NCBI GenBank assembly: GCA_036278635.1 | Contig: DASUKQ010000017.1 | Location: 1 to 17,289 of the forward strand | Reading direction: 5' to 3' | Origin: 66-474 sp036278635 | GTDB taxonomy: Bacteria > Pseudomonadota > Gammaproteobacteria > Xanthomonadales > Rhodanobacteraceae | DNA: 17,289 nucleotides | The notes under the pieces: generated by a model | What the model was told of the DNA's origin: nothing | Databases searched by the model: none | Seen by the model: the letters and a program-made list of their open reading frames with translations, nothing else | Shown here: positions 7,389 to 14,832 of the stretch, one piece after another | Position numbering within the stretch: the first letter of the stretch is position 1 | Layout of the letters: every line of letters starts with the position of its first letter | Position numbers and translations under genes: made by a program

Positions 7389-8638
7389 GACTTGCCTCCG
7401 CCCGAGCCGACCTTGGTGGTGTCGTCCGCCGTGGCGGCTTGTGGCTTGGCCGACTTGGTGTCCTGCAGCCAGCGTTCGATGGGATCGGCATTGATCGCCA
7501 CCGCTGAAACCGTCTCCATCGGCACCAGTTCCAGCCCGGCAAAACTGTCGGAGAACGCATGCTCGGGCTCATTGCGTTCATGGGTCGCGGCAGCCACGGG
7601 CGCGGATGCGGCTTCGGCATCGACCAGTTGCCAGTCGTCCAGCGACGGCAGGCTGGCCAGCACGTCGGCGTCGTCCCGGGCGGCATCGACGGGCACGGGT
7701 TCGACGGCTTCGGCGGCGCCGTCGACCGGATCCGCTTCGCAACCGGATTCCGCCGTGGCATCGTGCGCGACGGGATCGGCAGGGCCGCTTTCCACGACCC
7801 GCCACACCTCCGGCGAATCCGAAGGCGTCCCGGGTTCCGGATCCGCGAGGCGCGCATCGATCATCGCCGACAGCGCTTCGGTATCGACATCGAGGTCCCC
7901 CTCGCTGTCGAGGCGGGTAGGGTCGGCCGATCCGGACGGATCTGCGTCCGCACCCGCTTCGGCCTGCATCGGTACCGCCGCTGTGTCGTCCCGCGGAGCG
8001 GAAACCGCAACGCCGCCGACGCCATCCGCGTCCACGGCGGGCGCGCCTTCGGCGGCCGGGGCGTCGGCGATGACGACGTCGGGCCGGGATGCGACCTCGC
8101 CAACCTGCAACACAACGGATTCCGGTACGGCGACGAAATCTGCGGTCATGGTTTCGATCTCCTTCGGCGACAGCGGCCGTTCGACCACCTTCGCCGCGCT
8201 TGCGGCGGGGGCTTCGGCCGGTGCCGTTGTTTCCGGCTCGGCGGCACTGCGAATGTGCGGGGCCGTCGGGTTGGCTTGTTCCGGACGCGGCGGATCGACG
8301 TCGACGCTGCCGCGCAGCTTGGCCAGCAGGTGGCGCAGCCAGCGGGCGTGGCCCCATCCCTCCAGCCCACGCGAAATCTCCGGATCGTTGTAGACGACCG
8401 CGATGCCGGCCGCATCCAGGCTCGCTTCGATGCCTTCCAGCCAGTCCCCGTCATCCAGGTTCACCAGCGCGGCGGTCGCGTTCGCTCCCGCCATGCGCGT
8501 CGCGTCGAAATCCGCGGCGGAAGTCGCATAGACAATGTCCGCGTGCCCCTGCATGGCCTCGCGAACGTGTGCCGCCGCGGCATCGTCGCCGAAGACCAGC
8601 GCGATGCGCAGCAGCCCGGGGGCAGCGTGATCAGGCAC
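7385..8638 (-). CDS. ChpB-position protein: degenerate receiver-like head, acidic linker, no methylesterase domain
   Basis: 417 residues, occupying the place of chpB between pilL and chpC. It starts with GTG at 8638, overlapping the pilL stop by 8 bp, and ends in a 4-bp ATGA overlap with chpC. Residues about 9-112 (LRIALVFGDDAAAAHVREAM ... HARWLRHLLAKLRG) resemble the receiver-like head of ChpB proteins, but the expected phospho-Asp segment reads ALVNLDDGDW, so phosphorylation is doubtful. Residues about 113-355 are a low-complexity Ala/Pro/Asp/Glu-rich, probably disordered region. A last ordered-looking segment holds FAGLELVPMETVSAVA and DPIERWLQD (about 366-393). The CheB catalytic signatures (a GxSxGG-type Ser loop, the His and the Asp) are absent. 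It cannot be a CheB methylesterase as it stands; it may be a scaffold retained from one. Confidence 0.8.
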   Translation of the reverse strand: MPDHAAPGLLRIALVFGDDAAAAHVREAMQGHADIVYATSAADFDATRMAGANATAALVNLDDGDWLEGIEASLDAAGIAVVYNDPEISRGLEGWGHARWLRHLLAKLRGSVDVDPPRPEQANPTAPHIRSAAEPETTAPAEAPAASAAKVVERPLSPKEIETMTADFVAVPESVVLQVGEVASRPDVVIADAPAAEGAPAVDADGVGGVAVSAPRDDTAAVPMQAEAGADADPSGSADPTRLDSEGDLDVDTEALSAMIDARLADPEPGTPSDSPEVWRVVESGPADPVAHDATAESGCEADPVDGAAEAVEPVPVDAARDDADVLASLPSLDDWQLVDAEAASAPVAAATHERNEPEHAFSDSFAGLELVPMETVSAVAINADPIERWLQDTKSAKPQAATADDTTKVGSGGGKS

Positions 8639-11600
8639 GGACCGCCTCCAGCATCTCGTTGACGTGGCGGAGCAGGTCGGCTTCGCTGTAGGGCTTGCCG
8701 AGATAGCGTTCCACGCCGAGTTCGAAGGCGCGCTCGCGATGTTTTTCGCCGGTGCGCGAGGTGATCATCATGATGGGCACGTGGCGGAAGCGCGCGTCGT
8801 TCTTCATGTGCGTGGCGAGTTCGTAGCCGTCCATCCGGGGCATTTCGATATCCAGCAGCATCACGTCGGGGATGCGTTCCTGCAATTTCTCGAGCGCATC
8901 CACGCCGTCCTTCGCAGTCACCACCTCGAGCTGTTCGCGTTCGAGCACGCGGGTGGTCACCTTGCGCATGGTGATCGAATCGTCGACCACCATCACCAGG
9001 CGCGGGCCCGCGTCGTCCGACCGCGGCGCCACCGCGACCGGTTCGCCATGCTCCGGCACCACCTCGCCGACTTCGGGGGTCACGGCGGCGGCCGCGCGAC
9101 TGGCCACGACGTGGCGGACCAGCGGCGCGGGATCGAGGATTAGCATCACCGAACCGTCGCCCAGGATGGTGGCGCCGAACATGCCCGGCACGTTGCTGAT
9201 TTGCGGCGCGACCGGCTTGACCACGATTTCGCGCGAGCCGATCACCATGTCGATGCGGATCGCCGCGCGCAGGTCGCCGGCACGCACCATCAGCAACGGC
9301 AATTGGCCGCTGCCCTCGTCGGGAATCTCCGACGCGCCGAATCCCAACAGTTCGGAAAGATCGTGCAGCGCGTATTCCTCGCCGACATGGCTGACGGTCA
9401 TGTCGCCGCTGGCCTTGCGCTCGGCCATTTCCTCGCGCCGGATGCGCGACACCGCCTGCACCGAGGTCATCGGGATCGCAAACGTGGCGTCGCCAGCGCG
9501 CACGGTGATCGCCTGCGTGACCGCCAGCGTGAACGGCAGGCGGATGTTGAAGACGGTGCCCTTGCCGCGTTCGGATTCGATCGACAGCGAACCGCCAAGT
9601 TGCCGGATCTGGTTGGCGACGACATCCATGCCGACGCCGCGGCCGGCGAGCTGGCTGACTTCGCTGGCGGTGGAAAAGCCGGTCTGCAACACGAAGTTGA
9701 ACAATTCGCTGTCGGCCACCGGGATGTCCGGCTTCAGCAGGCCGCGTTCGATGGCCTTGGCGCGGATGGCATCGCGATCGAAACCGGCGCCATCGTCGGA
9801 AACCCGCACCAGGACCTCGGTGCCCTGGCGGCCGACGTGGATCGTGACGGTGCCTTCCATCGGCTTGCCGACCGCGACGCGTTGCGCCGGGTCCTCGATG
9901 CCATGGGTCAACGCATTGCGCAACATGTGCTCGAACGGCGCCTTCATGCGCTCGAGCACGCTGCGGTCCATTTCGCCCTGCGCACCCTCGACCCGGAGTT
10001 GCGCGCGCTTGCCGAGCTCGTCGGCGGCGCCGCGCAGGGTGCGGCGCAGGTTCGGCACCATCGACTCGAACGGCACCATGCGTGTCCGCATCAGGCCGTC
10101 CTGCAGGTCGGAGTTGACGCGCGACTGTTGCAGCAACAGCATTTCGGATTGGTGCGTCTGGTCGTCCAGGATGTCCTGGATCGAGGCAAGGTCCGAGACC
10201 GACTCGGCCAGCGCACGCGAGTACTGCTGGAGGTTGGAGAACCGATCCAGTTCCAGCGGGTCGAACGCCGCGCCCTCGCCTGCTTCGTTTTCGCGCTGGT
10301 AGCGGGACAGGATCTGTGTTTCGGTTTCGATCTCGAGTTTGCGCAACTGTTCGCGCAAACGCGAGACGGTCTGGTCGAGCTCGACCAGGTTGAAACGGAA
10401 GTTGCCGACCTGCTGTTCCATGCGCGCGCGGTAGATCGAAGCCTCGCCCGCCGCATTGACCAGCGAATCGAGCAGGTCCGAACGCACGCGGATCAATTCC
10501 GCGGGGGCCTGGATATCGGCCTCGATCAATTGCGGTGCGGGCCGCGGCGGAGGCGCAGGCACGGCTGCCGGTTCGGCCTCCGGCGCCTTCGGTGCCGTCG
10601 GCGCCGAACCCTTCGCCAATCCGGTCGTGGCGTCCAGCGGCCGGCCCTCTGCCAGCGCGTTGAAGCGTTCGACCGCATGGACCGGACTGGCCAGCGCCCG
10701 ACCCTGCTCGATACGTTCGACCAGATCGTTGAGACGGTCGAATCCGCGCTCCAGCGAATCCACTTCGACCAGCGTCAATTCGCGGTGGCGATCGCCGACC
10801 TTGTCGAGCAGCGTTTCCATCGCGTGCGCCAGGTCGCCCACGGCGCCGATGCCCACCACCCGCGCGCCGCCCTTGAGGGTGTGCAGGTTGCGTTGCAGGC
10901 CGCGCACGCACTCCACGTCGTCCGGCGCGTCCCGCAGGCCCGCCATCAGACCGTCGCTGCCATCGAGCAACTCGGCGGCTTCCTCGCTGAACAGGCCCAC
11001 CAGCTCGGAATCGAGCCCGGGGATGTCGAGCGGCCCTTCCGGTTGCGGGTCTTCCGGGAACGGTGGCAACGCGGAGGCGGCGATCTCGCGCGCGGCAACC
11101 TTGCGCGCCGCTGCGATGCGTTTCTGCTCGGTCTTCTCGGCCTCCAGGCGTTCCTGTTCGGCCTTCTCGGCAGCGAGACGATCCTCTTCTTCCTTCTCCG
11201 CAGCGAGACGTTCTTCCTCCGCCTTCTCGGCGGCAATGCGTTCCTGTTCGGCCGCCTCGGCAGCGAGACGTTCTTCTTCCGCCTTTGCTGCGGCCAACCG
11301 CTCCTGCTCGGCCTGCTTCTCCGCGGCGACGCGTTCCCGTTCGGCCTCCTCGGCAGCAAGTCGATCTTCTTCCGCCTTCTGCGCGGCAATGCGTTCCTGT
11401 TCGGCCTGTTCCTCGGCGGCGATGCGTTCCTGCTCGGCCGCCTCGGCAGCGAGACGTTCCTGTTCGGCCCGTTCCGCGGCAATCCGTTCCTCCTCGGCCG
11501 CTTCTGCGGCGATGCGTTCCTCTTCCGCCTTCTCGGCGGCCGCGCGTTCCTGTTCGGCCTTCTCGGCAGCGAGACGTTCCTGTTGCGCCTGTTCCTCGGC

Positions 11601-14600
11601 GAGCCGCTCCTGCTCGGCCTTCTCCTGCGCGAGCCGCGCCGACTCTTCGCGCGCGGCGAGCGCGTCTTCGTCGTCTTCGGTGGGCAGGGTCGAGGTCGCA
11701 TCCAGGCCGACGGCGGCCACCCCGTCTTCCTGCAATTCCTCCTCGGGCGCTTCGGGCTCCGGTATCGCTTCCTGCGCAACGCCCGGCGCATGCGGCACGC
11801 CAAGCGGTGCGGCCTGCGGCCAGCGGTCACGCAGGGCTTCCATCCGTTCCGTCAACGCGGTGGTATCCGGCACGTCCGGGACCGGCGCATCGAATTGCGC
11901 CATGACGTGTTCGGTCACGGCCACCGCGTCGCGCAAGGCGTCGCATCCCTCGCGGTCGAGCGGTGCATCGGCGCTCCGGACGCGGCGAACCCAGACCTCG
12001 GTCGGGGCCAGCACGCCCGCCAGCGATTCGATGCCGACCATCGACATCGCCCCGTGCAGCGTGTGCACGGAACGCACCAGTTCGTCGTCCACCACGACGT
12101 CGTGCTTCATGTCACGCGCGAGGTAATCGCGCATGTGATCGAGGTGCTGTGCGACTTCGGTACGCAAGACATCCAGCAGGATCGGATCGACCACCGGCAG
12201 CCCCGACTCCGGCGAGGTCAGGACGTGCCCGGCCGTCGGGACGGGCTGCGTCGACTCACTGGCGGTCCCGGACGCGGCAAGCGGGATCCAGCGCTGCACC
12301 TTGCGCATGACCTTGTGGTAGCCGCCCATCGAGTCGGCGAGCCGCGCGGGTTCGCCCGCGGCCAGCTTGTCGGCGGTCTGGGTGATCACGTCGAGCGGCG
12401 GCGCGAGCGTGACGGATTCGCCCCGCAATCCGGCGTGCAACTTCGGCAGCGTCGCAACGGCCGCGTCCACGACTTCCTGCACATTGGTGTCCGGCAGGAT
12501 CGTGTGGTCGAGCACGCGGTTGAGCATGTTCTCGATCTTCCAGCTGAACTCGCCCAACGCGGAAGCGCCGACCAGCCGGCCCGAACCCTTCAGCGTGTGG
12601 AAAGAACGCCGAACGTCCCTGAGCGTGTCGAGGTCGTCCGGATTCGCCTTCCACGCCGGCAGGTTGACGTTGATGTTGGCGATTTCCTCGCCGACTTCCT
12701 CGACGAAAACCTCGCGGATTTCCTCGTCGATCCCCGCGGCATCCTGGAATGCGGTGTCGACTGCGGCGCTTTCGCCTTCCACCGGCTCCAGCACCTCCTC
12801 GTCGACCTCGACCCATTTTCCGGGACCGACCCCCGGCGTCGGCTGCGCGGCGCCATCGCCGGACGCCGACGCGATCGGGATGTCGACCGCGGTCGGCACG
12901 CCCTTGCGCACGAGTTCGGGGTACTTCTGCGTCGACGCCGAAGCCGCGGGGCGATCCTCCTCCGGCGCGGTTTCGGCGGATGCCGTGGCCTCGGAGCCGG
13001 CCGCGCTCCGCCGCTCCGGCAGGGGCCAGTAGTGCAGCCTTTCAAGACTGTGCCGGGCCGCGTCCAGGATGCGACGATCGCTCGCGCTCGAATCACGCCC
13101 GACTTCGAGGTAATACTCCACGCTGGCCATCGCGTCGGCCAGGGTGTCCATGTCATCGACGGTGGGAACCTTGCGGTCGGCGATCAGTTCGTTGCCGACA
13201 TAGCGGTCGATGCCCTCGACCAATTCTGCCGGGTCCTCCAGGTTCAGGATGCGCAGCGCGCCGCTGACTTCGGCGAGCAGCCTGGGCACCTCGGCAAGCT
13301 GGTCGTGCGACCACGACGATTCGATGAACGCCGTGATGGCGTGCTTGACCTTGCCGAGGTTGGTGGCGGCCTCGTGCATCAACGCCCGCATGATCTTGCG
13401 GGTTTCGCCCGGCGGCAGCGTCTCGTCGGACTCGCCGGCGGCACCGAGGTTTTCGATGTGTTCGTCCAGCGACGCGTCCACGTACAGCAGCGAACTGGCG
13501 ACGTCCAGGATCGTCTCGGGTTTGGCTTCGCGCTTGCCGTCGATGATCTCCGCAATGACTTTGCGCTGCTCGGCGATCATCCGGGCCGGGGCTTCGAGCC
13601 CGAGGACGCCGAGGGTTTCGCCGGTGCGGTGCAGCGTCTCGACCTGGGGCGCGAGCTGCTGCGGATTGCGGTCGTCGCGTCGCAGGAAGATGTCGAGGCC
13701 TTCCTTGACGCGCAACAGGTCTTCCCGGACCGCCTTGGCCACCGTGTCCAGCAGTGCGCGATTGCGGCCGGACATCGCGGCACGGGCGCGCTCGAGTTCC
13801 GCATCGGACGGCACCATGCGGTCCAGCGCGAAGCATTGCGCGACGGCTTCGGTACGGCCCGGGCCGGGCGTCGCATGCGAAACCGAAAACAACAGTGTGC
13901 GCGTGAGTTCGCGCGCATCCTCGTCGTCGCACGCTTCCTCGCCCTGGTCCTCCATGTGGTGGACGGTGCGGTCGAGGTGCCCGAACTGCTGGCGGAGACT
14001 CGCGAGGTGGGGATCGAGCCGGCCCTGCTGGAGGGCGTCCAGCACGCCGCCGGCCACCCACCACAGGCGACGCGCGGACTCGGTATGGCAAATGGCGCGC
14101 AACTCGTCCATGCAATCGCGCATCGCGGCGAAGTCCGGCTGCTTGCCTTGTGTCCAGGCCAGCAACTGCGTCTGGAAACGCGCCCGGATCCGGCCGGTGC
14201 GCTGGCGCAAGTCGGCAAACGGAAACGCCGCGCGGGCACCATCGGCTTCCGGCGGCAGCGGGTGATCGAGCTCGGGGTGGAACAGCACCAGCGGATCGAC
14301 CGGCTCACCGCCGCGCGCGACGCGCAATTCGTTGAGCAGCGGCAACAGGACGATCGGGATGTCCTTGTGGCCGCTTTCGATCAGGTCGAGATAGTCCGGC
14401 AATTGCACCAGGCCGCGCATCAGGGCCCCGAACGCCTCGTCGCGGTTGGCGATCTGGCCGTCCAGCAGCGCCTGCGCGAGGCTTTCCATTTCCCGATCGA
14501 GCTCCGCCGCGCCGTACAGCTCGACCATGCGCAGGGTGCCGAGCACCTGGTGCAGAAGCCCGGCGCAGCTTTGCATCGCCGCCACGTCGTCGGGGTTTTC

Positions 14601-14816
14601 CGCGTAGGTTTCCAGGGCCTGGCGGGCTTCCGACAGGAGCTGGTCGATCTGGGGCTTGACCCAGCCGAGGGTCGAGAAATCGATGTGTTCTTCGAGTCGC
14701 ATCGTCGGTTTCCGCGCAGCGCCACCCGCTTCCTGCTCCGCCATGCCATCGGGCGCCACGGCAGCCACCCCGGACTCGCCGGTCGCCGTGGACATCATGT
14801 CGTCGCCTGCTGTCAT
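8631..14816 (-). CDS. pilL: PilL/ChpA: multi-Hpt hybrid CheA-type histidine kinase of the Pil-Chp system
   Basis: Central kinase of the twitching/type IV pilus chemosensory pathway, 2061 residues from the ATG at 14816. Start chosen for AAGG seven bases upstream, 16 bp after pilJ; the frame is open further upstream into pilJ. Seven Hpt-like modules: phospho-His candidates are His89 (HQVLGTLRMV), His244 (weak), His396 (weak), His740 (HTLKGSGRLVGA), His918 (HTLHGAMSMVG) and His1312 (HTLKGGARVVG); the module near 515 has Ala in that position. A decapeptide-repeat helix spans about 1069-1240. The CheA core follows: dimerisation region about 1440-1600, N-box HMLRNALTHGIE with Asn1634, G1 box SDDGAGFD near 1675, G2 box GRGVGMDVV near 1725. 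Then come a CheW domain (about 1764-1903) and a receiver (1939-2060) with Asp1945/Asp1946, phospho-Asp1989 (LLDIEMPRMDG), Thr2019 and Lys2041. The kinase and receiver look functional. Confidence 0.96.
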   Translation of the reverse strand: MTAGDDMMSTATGESGVAAVAPDGMAEQEAGGAARKPTMRLEEHIDFSTLGWVKPQIDQLLSEARQALETYAENPDDVAAMQSCAGLLHQVLGTLRMVELYGAAELDREMESLAQALLDGQIANRDEAFGALMRGLVQLPDYLDLIESGHKDIPIVLLPLLNELRVARGGEPVDPLVLFHPELDHPLPPEADGARAAFPFADLRQRTGRIRARFQTQLLAWTQGKQPDFAAMRDCMDELRAICHTESARRLWWVAGGVLDALQQGRLDPHLASLRQQFGHLDRTVHHMEDQGEEACDDEDARELTRTLLFSVSHATPGPGRTEAVAQCFALDRMVPSDAELERARAAMSGRNRALLDTVAKAVREDLLRVKEGLDIFLRRDDRNPQQLAPQVETLHRTGETLGVLGLEAPARMIAEQRKVIAEIIDGKREAKPETILDVASSLLYVDASLDEHIENLGAAGESDETLPPGETRKIMRALMHEAATNLGKVKHAITAFIESSWSHDQLAEVPRLLAEVSGALRILNLEDPAELVEGIDRYVGNELIADRKVPTVDDMDTLADAMASVEYYLEVGRDSSASDRRILDAARHSLERLHYWPLPERRSAAGSEATASAETAPEEDRPAASASTQKYPELVRKGVPTAVDIPIASASGDGAAQPTPGVGPGKWVEVDEEVLEPVEGESAAVDTAFQDAAGIDEEIREVFVEEVGEEIANINVNLPAWKANPDDLDTLRDVRRSFHTLKGSGRLVGASALGEFSWKIENMLNRVLDHTILPDTNVQEVVDAAVATLPKLHAGLRGESVTLAPPLDVITQTADKLAAGEPARLADSMGGYHKVMRKVQRWIPLAASGTASESTQPVPTAGHVLTSPESGLPVVDPILLDVLRTEVAQHLDHMRDYLARDMKHDVVVDDELVRSVHTLHGAMSMVGIESLAGVLAPTEVWVRRVRSADAPLDREGCDALRDAVAVTEHVMAQFDAPVPDVPDTTALTERMEALRDRWPQAAPLGVPHAPGVAQEAIPEPEAPEEELQEDGVAAVGLDATSTLPTEDDEDALAAREESARLAQEKAEQERLAEEQAQQERLAAEKAEQERAAAEKAEEERIAAEAAEEERIAAERAEQERLAAEAAEQERIAAEEQAEQERIAAQKAEEDRLAAEEAERERVAAEKQAEQERLAAAKAEEERLAAEAAEQERIAAEKAEEERLAAEKEEEDRLAAEKAEQERLEAEKTEQKRIAAARKVAAREIAASALPPFPEDPQPEGPLDIPGLDSELVGLFSEEAAELLDGSDGLMAGLRDAPDDVECVRGLQRNLHTLKGGARVVGIGAVGDLAHAMETLLDKVGDRHRELTLVEVDSLERGFDRLNDLVERIEQGRALASPVHAVERFNALAEGRPLDATTGLAKGSAPTAPKAPEAEPAAVPAPPPRPAPQLIEADIQAPAELIRVRSDLLDSLVNAAGEASIYRARMEQQVGNFRFNLVELDQTVSRLREQLRKLEIETETQILSRYQRENEAGEGAAFDPLELDRFSNLQQYSRALAESVSDLASIQDILDDQTHQSEMLLLQQSRVNSDLQDGLMRTRMVPFESMVPNLRRTLRGAADELGKRAQLRVEGAQGEMDRSVLERMKAPFEHMLRNALTHGIEDPAQRVAVGKPMEGTVTIHVGRQGTEVLVRVSDDGAGFDRDAIRAKAIERGLLKPDIPVADSELFNFVLQTGFSTASEVSQLAGRGVGMDVVANQIRQLGGSLSIESERGKGTVFNIRLPFTLAVTQAITVRAGDATFAIPMTSVQAVSRIRREEMAERKASGDMTVSHVGEEYALHDLSELLGFGASEIPDEGSGQLPLLMVRAGDLRAAIRIDMVIGSREIVVKPVAPQISNVPGMFGATILGDGSVMLILDPAPLVRHVVASRAAAAVTPEVGEVVPEHGEPVAVAPRSDDAGPRLVMVVDDSITMRKVTTRVLEREQLEVVTAKDGVDALEKLQERIPDVMLLDIEMPRMDGYELATHMKNDARFRHVPIMMITSRTGEKHRERAFELGVERYLGKPYSEADLLRHVNEMLEAVRA
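11097..11612 (-). repeat. Seventeen-unit decapeptide repeat inside pilL (30-bp tandem repeats)
   Basis: Residues 1069-1240 of PilL are 17 back-to-back units of a decapeptide with consensus (Q/E)ER(L/I)AAEKAE. Units 7 and 10 are 11 residues long through an extra Gln (EEQAE, EKQAE); the last unit is degenerate. In DNA this is a 516-bp run of diverged 30-bp units with two of 33 bp. The composition (only E, Q, R, K, A, L, I, V, D, with i/i+4 Glu-Arg pairs) predicts a long continuous charged helix, like TolA domain II or a single alpha-helix. It separates the Hpt module around His918 from that around His1312, so it may be a rigid spacer of about 25 nm if fully helical. Confidence 0.9.
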
Positions 14817-14832
14817 GGCCCCGCCTTGCCGC

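Noticed and set aside
8461..10911. An 816-codon minus-strand frame overlapping pilL out of frame
   Set aside because: Arg/Gly-rich out-of-frame translation of the same strand; the pilL frame carries all the conserved kinase and receiver motifs.
11097..11612. The regular 30-bp periodicity as a possible CRISPR array or minisatellite without coding role
   Set aside because: There are no unique spacers, the units are diverged at third positions, and the phase is kept in the pilL frame, so it is a coding repeat.
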